Below, piece after piece: positions 13,701 through 20,500 of a stretch of DNA of 40,226 nt. Made by a program: the position numbers and the translations under genes. The stretch's first letter is position 1. Every line of letters begins with the position of its first letter. A model generated the notes under the pieces. It had not been told where the DNA came from. It made no database searches and worked only from the letters and a program-made list of their open reading frames with translations. Origin of the DNA: Chitinophagales bacterium (lineage in GTDB: Bacteria > Bacteroidota > Bacteroidia > Chitinophagales > Chitinophagaceae); contig JAAFIK010000047.1 in the NCBI GenBank assembly GCA_013298665.1, positions 1-40,226 on the forward strand, in the 5' to 3' direction.

Positions 13701-14409
13701 TATCGAGAAGATACTCAGCATAATCCCTGTATTGCCTCCTCATGGGCGGCAGTTCATTCCCGTTATAGAGTTGCGAAAATTCTTTCACGATTATCTGCAG
13801 AGACATCCCATCAGAAATAATGTGGTGCATATCCAGCAGGATGAAATGAATATCATCCACCTTAATTAATCCTACGCGGAGTAACGGGGCATTTTTCAGG
13901 TCAAAGGGTCTGATAAACTTCTCCATAGTCGTCTCTAAATCAGACTCCATGGAAAGATGTTCGACTTCAAAATCTACTTCCGGCATGATACTGAAGGCAG
14001 GTTCATTGGCTGAAGTTACCCCAAAACGCATACGGAAACATTCGTGACGCTGTATTAATGCTTTAAAAACATTGCTGATTGTTTCGTGATCAGCAACCCC
14101 GTTTATCTTCAGAATACCAGATTGATTGTATGCTAATGAATCTTTATTAATCTGATCCATCAGAAACAACCTCATTTGCGGAGAGGTTAATGAATAGTAT
14201 TCTTTAAGAGCGGCTTCAGGTATGCCTGTGGTTCTCCTGTTCGACTTCTTTATGCTATTTACATAGTTAATGATACTTTTTTTATTGTCCGTTAACTCTG
14301 TAATAATCTCAGGATTATCAAACCCTTCAGGAACGGTAACCTTCAGGTGCTCGTCAACAACTTTAATATTAACCCCAAGTCCTTTAAGTCTTAATAATAG
14401 CTCTTCCAT
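1..14409 (-). CDS. Multimodular NRPS, C-terminal end beyond the window
   Basis: A single open frame starts with ATG at 14409 (in-frame TAG four codons upstream) and runs through base 1, giving 4803 codons without an end. Residues 1-50 form a TubC-type N-terminal docking domain. Then follow C-A-T (Thr), C-A-T (Thr), C-A-T (Ser), C-A-T (Leu), a fifth C domain and the first part of a fifth A domain. Condensation motifs of the HHxxxDG type are seen near residues 195, 1268, 2343 (first His is Asn), 3400 and 4450. Carrier-protein LGG(D/H)S motifs lie near 1053, 2130, 3213 and 4264. No epimerisation or thioesterase domain appears in the window; the latter would be expected further left. C2 and C3 begin with a GMxFHSL-type motif, whereas C4 and C5 look like ordinary LCL domains. 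The gene lies 169 bases downstream of the PKS-NRPS and should extend its chain. Assignment is firm; end and product are unknown. Confidence 0.96.
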   Translation of the reverse strand, partial: MEELLLRLKGLGVNIKVVDEHLKVTVPEGFDNPEIITELTDNKKSIINYVNSIKKSNRRTTGIPEAALKEYYSLTSPQMRLFLMDQINKDSLAYNQSGILKINGVADHETISNVFKALIQRHECFRMRFGVTSANEPAFSIMPEVDFEVEHLSMESDLETTMEKFIRPFDLKNAPLLRVGLIKVDDIHFILLDMHHIISDGMSLQIIVKEFSQLYNGNELPPMRRQYRDYAEYLLDTEYKRAVESQKAFWIQEFNMDYGPVELPYDFQRPREKTFKGSSVKFSITGKEKNALNSFCQKNDITLYTVLLGVYAILLAKLSGKSNVVVGTMVAGRKSEDLEGIVGMFAKTLALPISITDALKAGTYLQQLHQKVLNWLDNDDYPYEELLNELRIQRDRSRNPLFDCLFVLQNIKQESFAIEKADVQQYPFESKTSKFDLLLEANEEPAGLSFVLEYSADIFSHAAIERFTNFYKTLLNKVVENHELPLSGISLLSKKEESDILKLNNTGAVSYPTDCTIVKLFEDQVRRTPAATAVVYEGEALTYAVLNNLSNRLAYALRSGGTGRGDIVGLFMDKNLYTIAGMLGILKAGGCYLPLDPGYPEGRITYMIENSKVKVIVTDNTHATLLTADTVDKILLDDIFSVDEEVPDIDAVNEPGDLCYIIYTSGTTGNPKGVMIEHGNVVRLLYNEAFQFDFGENDVWTMFHSHCFDFSVWEMYGALLFGGKVIVIPLYVARDPSRYVQLLRRHKVTVLNQTPTSFNNLMEEVAKKDIRLPDLRYVIFGGEALAPAKLKAWYAEYPLVKLVNMYGITEVTVHATYKAIGEQEISDNVSNIGKPIPTTSLYILDTNKQLVPQGVIGEIYVGGAGISRGYLNNAELTGSRFIENPYARGERLYRSGDLGRLLETGDVEYLGRIDDQVQLKGFRIELKEIEYHLLRHESVHSGLVIKRDTDEGHGYLCAYYTGEAHVEASALRSFLGEHLPAYMIPSYFVRLDEFPTTSNNKIAVSKLPVPNKELLGGVYVAPRTDDEALMAKVWEDVLGVAQVSVRDNYFNLGGDSLMAIGLVSHINSKLNTTLTIADLYSHQTVEELASAAVALKTNNAYGKAVEAAREELRLFQHTYRQDGRFLDEYEAVYPMNGVEKGMVFHSLKAKPKNVHEIIYHEQNIYDCPIENFDFDVFRQALDLMIAKHPALRKVYDLEYFAHITKKNIAAEVNFTDISHLGKDEQKVFIQQKMLEEKMRMTDLSFSLLWRINMIKVRADLQYMLFDFHHSLFDGWSLSSFLTELINFYALVGNDNSFTPTLLQSTYEDQIIGELAAAKNETSAQYWKEELSGYTRFELPSTGAAHEFRSDWFELGIDFRAELENLALKHHTSFKHLCFAAYIYTLNMLSFKDDITAGIVTNNRPLTADGDRLLGCFLNTIPFRANIPGDITWGGYIAFIENKLRKLKYHEKVPFYKILEITKESSSEKNPFFDISFNYIDFRIYSEIIAADPLIKPDEFRAEGFYLNNNTKIDFHIYTENNNFRLALTYSAAVFSTEQVKNLSVYFRTILTQFLYSTDTPASKNSIFPDADKAFLLKTNQRTAVSYPTDCTIVKLFEDQVRRTPAATAVVYEGEALTYAVLNNLSNRLAYALRSGGTGRGDIVGLFMDKNLYTIAGMLGILKAGGCYLPLDPGYPEGRITYMIENSKVKVIVTDNTHATLLTADTVDKILLDDIFSVDEEVPDIDAVNEPGDLCYIIYTSGTTGNPKGVMIEHGNVVRLLYNEAFQFDFGENDVWTMFHSHCFDFSVWEMYGALLFGGKVIVIPLYVARDPSRYVQLLRRHKVTVLNQTPTSFNNLMEEVAKKDIRLPDLRYVIFGGEALAPAKLKAWYAEYPLVKLVNMYGITEVTVHATYKAIGEQEISDNVSNIGKPIPTTSLYILDTNKQLVPQGVIGEIYVGGAGISRGYLNNAELTGSRFIENPYARGERLYRSGDLGRLLETGDVEYLGRIDDQVQLKGFRIELKEIEYHLLRHESVHSGLVIKRDTDEGHGYLCAYYTGEAHVEASALRSFLGEHLPAYMIPSYFVRLDEFPTTSNNKIAVSKLPVPNKELLGGVYVAPRTDDEALMAKVWEDVLGVAQVSVRDNYFNLGGDSLMAIGLVSHINSKLNTTLTIADLYSHQTVEELASAAVALKTNNAYGKAVEAAREELRLFQHTYRQDGRFLDEYEAVYPMNGVEKGMVFHSLKAKPKNVHEIIYHEQNIYDCPIENFDFDVFRQALDLMIAKHPALRKVYDLEYFAHITKKNIAAEVNFTDISHLGKDEQKVFIQQKMLEEKMRMTDLSFSLLWRINMIKVRADFQYMLFDFNHSLFDGWSLSSFLTELFNMYPELVKNNNFTPTLLQSTYEDQIIGELAAAKNETSAQYWKEELSGYTRFELPSTGAAHEFISDVFEFGLDFRTELESLALKHHTSFKHLCFAAYIYTLNMLSYEDDITVGVVTNNRPLTADGDRLLGCFLNTVPFRAKIPEDITWGSYITFIENKLRKLKYHEKVPFYRILEVTGERSGEQNPIFDVAFNYLDFKIFQEWKTYEDTSADFEENSLSEFFLNEHFPFGFHIEAHQMRREHGSYYNKSFRLLIRYSTAIFGKEEVKRLSVYFKAILDQFLYNEAGLVSKETIMLAEKRDYALLKEFNATRVVYEQNATVLDLFSKQVQAHPGKTAVVFDDKQFTYKQLNDISNQLAHILLKNGVVQDTLVPVCIDRSLEMIVGILGILKAGGAYVPIDPTYPQNRIDYIIADTKPAIVLTSSNYQHLFTNIVCLQLDDKSVYEGSVKLPVKVKIPAKALAYVIYTSGTTGMPKGVMNQHDGIYNRLMWMQDYLGVTAEDIILQKTTFCFDVSVWELLLPLIAGAKLVFAMPEGHKDPAYLWKLICTEKISILHFVPSMLSSFLSVFTAPEHCGLRAVVCSGEELKAHTVKDFQTIFPAVRLYNLYGPTEAAIDVTAVDLTTYKEGAVTIGKPTANVQIYIADHKNNIQPIRALGEVLIGGIQVARGYLNKAELTAQKFIDNPFDEADTYRLYKTGDIGRWLSDGNIELLGRVDDQVKIRGFRIELGEIQNQIVVHPEVNDSIVLAVQKNGNTYLAAYYVSKAKLDTTALQHHLRQVLPDYMVPGFWVWLEQIPLTSNGKVDKKALPDPDISDMINREYVEPRNTTEQQLAAIWQALLGLERVGIYDNFFDLGGHSLLVTRLVSLIRRKLEVELAIRDVFEYNTIAALAGYIAQQSHGLLIPAVTVEEDKGQLMPLSYGQERLWFIDKLQGSEAYHIPTIFKLSGRVDATIFEKSLRALIKRHEVLRMVISEQDGIGYQQLISSADWNLQQVVVTAKSALHEWLAEYTMRPFDLSKDYMLRACLCRCEEDEGYYLSFVVHHIASDGWSSPILIKDLVKLYNGYTHGEEADLPALRLQYSDYAIWQRKYVAADYLELQLQYWEKKLTGYATLNLPADYSRPPVRSMEGSVLNFSLDQELSVALKQLCQEQGVTLYMLLLSAFKVLLYRYSQQEDIMVGTPIANRTQEELEHIIGFFVNTLVMRTQLSPELRFTDLLQRVKETALEAYDHQNVPFEKIVDRVVKERDMSISPLFQVIFTLQNVPESEKGLAIEGIQVELYEQTVQTAQFDLSLTVAEANGVINCSFNYSTDLFAGNTMERMASHYGQLLQSVLQDDQTAIADLQILTKEEEDQLLYAFNDTSVEYPGDKTVIDLFEEQAAKTPDTIAVVFEDQQLTYSALDERSNQLARYLQTQGVKTETLVPVCMDRGLEMIVGILGILKAGGAYIPIDPQYPADRIGYMLQDSGARLLITDSHIGEVTGINQLSAAAGITSIMMDRDWPLITSATADKVVTAPRPNHLAYVIYTSGSTGKPKGVMIEHLALTNLISWHNKAYRVSSDSKATMIAGVGFDASVWELWPYLSAGAALYIMKNGARLLPEDLLAFYTERGITHSFLPTPLVPDFIQVTRRSQTSLKYLLTGGDKLPPVDISEISYEIVNNYGPTENTVVATFNKLQQRIYHEPPSIGRPIDNTQVCILSVDGQLCPVGVAGELCISGDGLARGYLNREELTKARFVPNPFRPGERMYKTGDIARWLPDGNIEYSGRIDDQVKIRGYRIELGEIEGVLQGHETVGQAVVLARADGSGNKRLVAYVVADGEYDKAALQHYLKQHLPEYMVPALWVPLEALPLTPNGKIDKKALPDPDLLGMSSNQYVAPRTETEEKLVQIWQELLEVEQVGVYDNFFELGGHSLLATRLVSLIRRKLEVELAIRDIFSYNNIETLAGYIAQQAYGLQIPAATVVEDKGQLMPLSYGQERLWFIDKLQGSEAYHIPSILRITGEVDAVMFEKSLRALVKRHEVLRMVISEQDGTCYQQLIPADNWELQQVVVATKSELHEQLSAYTLKTFDFSKDYMLRACLYRCEEDEGCYLSFVVHHIASDGWSSPILIEDLVKLYNGYKHGVEAGLPPLRLQYSDYAIWQRKYVTGDYLELQLQYWEKKLTGYATLNLPADYTRPPVRRPEGSILNFTLNHALNAALKQFCQEQGVTLYMLLLSVYNVLLHRYSRQNDIVVGTPIANRTQEELEDIVGFFINTLVMRTQLSPEMRFTDLLQRVKETALEAYDHQHVPFEKIVDRVVKERDMSISPLFQVMFTLQNAPEVEKGLAIEGIQAEFYEQEVEAAQFDLSLTVAEANGLINCSFYYSTNLFARSTMERMASHYAQLLQSVLQDDQTAIADLQILTKEEENQLLYAFNDTSVEYPGDKTVIDLFEEQAAKTPDTIAVVFEDQQ
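1760..3245 (-). other. Adenylation domain 4 of the NRPS, predicted L-Leu
   Basis: Pocket motifs FDASVW, HSFLPTP, YLLTGGD and VNNYGPTENTVV give the code DAWFLGNVVK, a well-known leucine code. The A10 motif is NGKID. The domain is followed by a carrier protein near 1617 and by a C domain very similar to the one that precedes it. Confidence 0.85.
3158..4860. repeat. Module-scale direct repeat, right copy (C domain 4)
   Basis: Partner of 1-1700 at an offset of about 3157-3160. It spans the first part of A domain 4 (exact match), C domain 4 with its HHIASDGW motif, and the preceding T domain. Substitutions are scattered through the C-domain part, so this duplication is older or less homogenised than the 2.2-kb repeat. 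Confidence 0.8.
4925..6385 (-). other. Adenylation domain 3 of the NRPS, predicted L-Ser
   Basis: Pocket motifs FDVSVW, SILHFVPS, AVVCSGEE and LYNLYGPTEAAID give the code DVWHVSLIDK. This is one residue away from common serine codes of the DVWH(L/F)SL(I/V)DK type. The A10 motif is normal (SNGKVD). Its sequence differs clearly from the Thr pair and from the following Leu domain. Confidence 0.85.
7457..9663. repeat. 2.2-kb exact intragenic repeat, left copy
   Basis: Bases 7457-9663 match 10682-12888 with a constant offset of 3225. Identity ends at mismatch 7456/10681 on one side and after the shared GATAGGAAACAGC on the other; I saw no difference by eye inside. The repeat carries an A domain, a T domain and the start of the next C domain. 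Weaker similarity continues left to about 6830. Reported as strandless because it is a same-orientation direct repeat. Confidence 0.9.
8170..9645 (-). other. Adenylation domain 2 of the NRPS, predicted L-Thr
   Basis: This domain is identical in sequence to adenylation domain 1 (offset 3225 bases) and carries the same DFWNIGMVHK code, so it should also load threonine. The divergent A10 motif NNKIAV is shared, which argues that the pair arose by recent duplication or gene conversion. Confidence 0.88.
10682..12888. repeat. 2.2-kb exact intragenic repeat, right copy
   Basis: This is the partner of 7457-9663. It covers A domain 1, T domain 1 and the N-terminal part of C domain 2. Flanking sequence to about 10045 resembles the left copy's flank but with scattered substitutions, so exact identity has sharp ends, as expected from gene conversion or a recent crossover. 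Confidence 0.9.
11395..12870 (-). other. Adenylation domain 1 of the NRPS, predicted L-Thr
   Basis: Reading the pocket positions against GrsA (FDFSVW, VLNQTPT, VIFGGEA, NMYGITEVTVH) gives the code DFWNIGMVHK, the standard threonine code. The A10 motif is unusual (NNKIAV instead of NGKVD), but its Lys is kept at 11407-11409. The domain lies wholly inside the 2.2-kb exact repeat, so it is identical to adenylation domain 2. Confidence 0.88.
14260..14409 (-). other. TubC-type N-terminal docking domain of the NRPS
   Basis: The first 50 residues (MEELLLRLKGLGVNIKVVDE onward) fit the TubC_N pattern: an amphipathic helix, a G-V-x-(I/L) strand, an acidic turn, a V-x-V-P strand and a short helix ending in KxxIINY. 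Such domains bind the C-terminal tail of the preceding synthetase. The natural partner is the PKS-NRPS encoded just upstream, which ends in an acidic, beta-prone tail (TVEISI). Docking is inferred from family knowledge. Confidence 0.75.
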
Positions 14410-14578
14410 ATTAAACGTCTATTTATTGAGTGGTTTGTGTTTCAAATAAATGATTGAGTCAGTCTTTATATATTATACAATGAAATATCATGCATAAGAA
14501 GCGATATCTACCGATCATTCCGCGGTTATGTGTACTTGAGTTCAGCAGTGATCAGGCCAATTTTACAGAACGATGTAC

Positions 14579-17500
14579 TTATATACTGATCTCCACGGTG
14601 CCTGGCTGCGGAGCCAAATCTTCAGCACTTATCCAGATAGACGAATCAATAAAATCAGCCTGTTGTTCAATGGTGGTTTTTTTGAAAAGCTCTACAAGTT
14701 TAATTTCAAAACTGAATTTTCGCTTTATTTTATTGGCTATTTGAACGGCCATAAGTGAGTTACCTCCCAATTGCAAAAAACTCCGGTTAACACTGATGGC
14801 CTGCGCATCCATATCCAATACTTCCGCCCAGATCTCAACCAACTTGTTTTCCGTCTCAGAAGATGGTGCGATATACTGACTGGCGCTCGCTCTGTTCGGA
14901 ATCGGCAAGGCATCTCTGTCTAATTTACCATTTGGCGTTAAAGGCAGCTTACCCAATGGTACATAAAATGAAGGCACCATATATTCCGGGAAGCGGTGCG
15001 ACATGTATTTCCTGAGTATTTCTGCATCTAAAGTTTTATTTGCTATATAATATGCAGTCAGATAATTCTCGCCGTTTATATTTTTTATGGCAACAGTACA
15101 TGCTGATATACCGGCATGAGACAGTAATACCTGCTCAATTTCACCAGGCTCAATGCGATAGCCACGGAGTTTAATTTGATTATCTATACGGCCTTGATAG
15201 GCGATGTTTCCATCCGGAAGCCAGTACGCAGAATCGCCGGTTTTGTAAATCTTCTCTTCCCCCGCTATCCAGTTGAGTATAAATTTTTTGCTTTCGGTAT
15301 CACTTGAGATATATCCGCGTGCCAGACCGGTTCCGGCTATACAAAGTTCCCCGACAACCCCCGCAGGCACATTATTGCCATATTCATCAACGATATAAAT
15401 CCGTTCGTTGGGCAATGGTCTGCCAATTGGAATTGTTTTATATTCATTCAGTTTTTCGGGATCAATTTTAAAACAGGTAGAATCTACACAGGTTTCGGTT
15501 GGTCCGTACATATTCCACAATGTAATAGTTTGCGAAGCCGGGTAACTGTAAAAATCCGATACTAATTCTCTGGGCAAGGTTTCTCCGGCTAAGAGCCAGG
15601 CTTTAAAATCCGGAAGATTTATCCCGTCATTAAGATTTCTTAAAAACATACCAAAATGTGTGGGCGTGCCATCGCTTACATGAATGCGGTTGTTTTTATA
15701 AAAATTATACAACGATTCGCCATCCATTCGCTCTTCTTCGTTACAGATATACAGACAGTGTCCTTTCAATAAGGCTATATAAATCTGTTGACATGAAGCG
15801 TCGAAGCTGTAAGAAGCAACCAGTCCTATTCGTAATGGTGCTTTAAGGTCATTGTAAACAGTGCGGGATAATCCTTCTGCCAGGTTTATTACACTACCAT
15901 CTTCAATCAGTACACCCTTAGGTGTTCCTGTTGAGCCGGAGGTAAAAATGCAGTAAGCCAAATCAGTAACACTACGTTTAATGGGTGTATTACCGGGATC
16001 ATACGTTTTGAGTAAAGGATCATGAATATCTTGTACAGCAATGATACTTTGGAACAGGTCTAAATGCTGGTTGTGCCCCAGCAATATTTTAGCATTGCTG
16101 GTTTCAAGCATATACCTGATCCGCTCATAAGGCAGCATATGATCGATCGGCAAGTATGCAGCCCCACATTTAAGTACACCTAAAATTCCGATGATGATGT
16201 CCGCTGATCTGTTTAATATGAGTCCAACAATATCTCCTTTAGCTACACCATTATGGATAAGATGTGCTGCCAACTGATTACTAAGCGTATTCAGCGCTTC
16301 GTAGGTTAAACTTTCCCCGTCATAAACGACCGCATGGCTGTTTGGGTATGCCGAAGCCTGTTTTTCAAACATTTCTATAATATTCTCTTCTATGTCAAAA
16401 GATATCCCGGAACTATTGAATTGCCTGATCAATTCAGTATCCTCCGTATCAAGCAGACCGATGGCTTGTATTGGAATATTTACAATGCTCTGCGCAATTA
16501 CTTGCTTAAAATACTTTACAAAATTTTCAATTGTGGAATGATGAAACAGGTCTGTTGAATACTGAAAGCTTAAAATCACCTTATTCCCAACGACATTAAC
16601 GTGCAGCATCAAGTCCATCTGGGAGGTGTTAGGATTAAGCGCATAGGGTTCGAATGTTGCATCCTGTAATGTAAATCCGGCGTCCTGTTCTCCTCCGTAA
16701 ACAAACATTACATCAAACAATGGGTTTCGGTTAACATTTCTGGCAATACCTAAATCAACGACCAGTTTTTCATACGGATAATCCTGGTACTCAAGCCCAT
16801 GAACCACATTTTGGTGAACTGCTTTTAAAAAGTCATGTAACGTACTTTCACTTTCCACCTTAGTCCTGATGGCAAGAACGTTAATGAAAACCCCGCTGAT
16901 GTTTTCAATTTCTGTACTCCGGCGGCCCGATACCGGTGTTCCTACTACTAAGTCCCTTTGGCCGGTAAGCTTATGCAACAGTATTTTAAGCAACCCAAGA
17001 AAAACAGCATAAGTGGTAATCCCCAGTGACTTTGTTAAATCATTTAAGTGCTGTGTCTTTGTCAAATCAATTTCAAAGTCAATTTTAGCTCCTTGAAATG
17101 ATGTTGCTGCCGGGCGATCATAGTCTGTCCGCAAGGCAAGTGCTTCAGGATGAACAGCAAACAGATTCTCCCAGTACTGTTTTTGAACCTGGAGGTTCTG
17201 CTGGTATATTTCTCCTTGCTGCCACACCGCATAATCTTTGTATTGGAGTTGGGCAGCAGGCAAAGCCGCTCCCTGATACAGTAATTTAAAGTCGCGTAAG
17301 AAGATGTCTAAGCCTATACCATCTGAAACAATATGATGTCTGTCAATAACTAAAATGTGTGTTTGGCCGGTAAGCCGGATAAGACCAGCCCGTAATAAGG
17401 GAGCTACACTTAAATCAAAGGGACGAATGAATTTTAAAATAATTTGCTGCGCCATTTCCGGTGGTGCGTCAAAATATTCCAATGCAAAGGGTACGTCATT

Positions 17501-20500
17501 CAAAATGTACTGAACCGGAGCATCATCAAATAGTTTGAAACAGGTTCTGAATATTTCGTGGTGCGAGATAAGCTTATGAAATGCAGCTTCAAGTTTTTGC
17601 GTATCCAGGGTGCCATTAACCAGAAAAGCCTGCGGTTGATTATATACTATTGAATCCTTATTGAGTTGGTTCAAAAAATAAAACTGCTGCTGCGCATAGG
17701 AAAGGGGATAAAAATCTGCCTTTGGCGCCAGTTGAATTTTGATATAATCGCTCTTTACGCCAATATTTATTTCTTTAGCCAGTTCCTGAATATTTTTTAA
17801 TGAAGTAAGACTTATCAAACTCAGGGACATTTTAAATGTTTCCTTTATTCTATTCGCCAAAAATACCAGCTTCAAAGACTGACCACCCAAGTCAAAAAAA
17901 TTATCCGTAACACCAATGCTGTTGCTATCCAGCTTTAACACTTCAGCCCAAATCTCAACCAGCTTTCGCTCAATTTCAGTAGACGGTGGCGTATGATCCC
18001 CTGTGTTCTTAATCATGTATACTGGTAAAGCATTCCGGTCTACCTTTCCGTTAGTTGTCAGTGGCAGTTGGTCAAGCCACATAAAATACGACGGTATCAT
18101 ATAATCCGGAAGCGACTGTGCGAGATAATGCCGGAGACTGGCGGTTTGCAGTTCAACTGCAGACACATAATAAGCAACTAAAAATTTATCTGCGTGGGAG
18201 GTTTTCAGGTCAACAGCACAATAGTGTATTTCAGGATGCGTGCTTAACTGGTTTTCTATTTCAAGTAATTCTATTCTGTATCCCCTGAGCTTTACCTGAC
18301 TATCGAGCCTGCCACGATATTCCAGGTTTCCATCTGGCAGCCATTTAGCCATATCGCCTGTGCGGTAAATTTTTTCCTCGCCATCAATCCAATCACTTCT
18401 GAATTTTTCTGAAGTAGCCCCTTCATCACCAACATAACGTTGTGCCAGTCCATCTCCGGCAATACACAGCTCGCCCACCACTCCGGGTGGCACCAGGTTT
18501 CCGTATGCGTCTGTGATGTATACCCGTTCATTGGGCAGTGGTTTACCTATCGGAATAAATGGATAGTCTTCAAGATGCTCCATATAAACCTTGTAGCTTG
18601 TTGAGTCAACACAGGTTTCGGTAGGGCCATAAAAATTATAGAGTTGCACCTTGCTGCCCACCTTACGGTAAAACTCTTTCACCAATTCTTTGGGCAGGGC
18701 CTCACCTGCCAATATCCAGGCTGAAAGGTTACCTAATGCCGTTACCTTTGGTAATACATCTGTTAATAAACCCAGATGGGTTGGAGTGCCGTCAGATAAA
18801 TCAATACCATTCGCTTCAAAAAATAGTCGCAATTTCTCCCCATCACGCCGGCTTTCATCATCACATATATATAAACTATGTCCTTGTAATAAGGAACCAT
18901 AAATCTGCTGCACGGAGGCATCAAAAGAAAATGATGCCAGTAAAGCAACATTCAGCACCCTGTTTTCATATAACCCGTATACTTCTTGTTCCAGTCCCCT
19001 TACCAAATTAATTACACTCCGGTGATTCACCATTACCCCTTTGGGCTTACCGCTTGATCCCGAAGTGAATATGCAATACGCAATATCTACCGGTTGAATA
19101 TCAACAGCGGCATTTGTGCTGCTTTGCGCTGCTATTCTGGGAGAGTCAATCGCCTGTGTGGGAAGATAAGCAGCGTGCATCTCCAAAAATTTCTCCTGGG
19201 ACAGGAGGAAGGCCGATCCGCTGTGGTTCAACATATAACTTATCCGTTGTTCCGGCAGCGTAGGGTCAATTGGCAAATAGGCCCCGCCGGCCTTCAGTAC
19301 GCCCCATATACAGATGATCATATCTGATGATCGTTCAAATAGTAAGCCTACTATGTTTCCCGGCATGATACCTTCGGCAATCAGGTAATTGGCTACTTTG
19401 TTTGATTGCTCGTTTAGCTGGCTGTACGTAAGCTGTTTCTTTTCATCAGTTACTGCTATCCTGTCAGGGTGCAAACTGACTTCATGCTCAAACAATGTCA
19501 CCAGGTTACTGTCTCTCTGATATGGCAAAGAAGCGGGATTATAATCTTTTCGCAATACTTCAATTTCGTCCGGGGAAAGGATACTGAGGTCACGCAGTTT
19601 GGTATGAATATTATCTTCTAAGCCTTCGAGAATATTTATAAAATAGGACATAAGTTTTTTAACTGTTTCTTTCTTATACAGATCTGTTCTGTAGTCCAGG
19701 TAAAACATACAATCGTTTTCTCTTTCAAAGGCACGAAACGACAAATCCAGTTTAGACCCTCTCCTTGTATATTCCGTTTGCGACAACCGTATATTGCTAA
19801 ACTCAAATGTTGATATTTTATGGCTGTAATACTCGAACATTATATCGAAGAGCGGATTATGACTCAGGTCCTGTTTTAAGTTCAACTCTCCAACCAATTG
19901 TTCATAAGAGTAATCCTGGTTATCAAAGCATTTCAATACATTATCCTTAACATTTGTGAGAAAAGCATTGAAAGTTGTTTCTCCGGCAGGGTAGTTTCGG
20001 ATCGGCAAGGTTTTAATAAATGCGCCAATCAGGTTTTCGGCATCTATGTGCCGGCGTCCTGCAGCAGAGGTTCCAAGCGTAATATCTTCAACGCCGGAAA
20101 GTTTTGAAAGCAGCACATTTAACGAGGCCAGCAGTAAGGTGTACATGGTCACTCCCTGCCTGTTACATATCTCCTTTAACTGATTGCTCAAATGGGAATC
20201 AATATAAAAAACTTCAGTAGCACCATTAAAATTATTCAACTGTGGACGTACAAAATCCGTTGGGAGATTCAAAACCTCCGGGATACTTTTAAACTGGTCA
20301 AGCCAAAAGTTCTTTTGTACATCAAACTTGTTCTCCTCTTCTCTATTTTGCTGCCATTCTGTATAATCTTTATACTGGATTTTCAAAGATTCCGGTTCCT
20401 GATTGTTATAAAGGCTGACAAATTCACGGAATAAATTCATGTAGGATTCCCCGTCGGTAATAATATGGTGCATGTCAACCAGTAAGTAAGCCGCGTTTTC

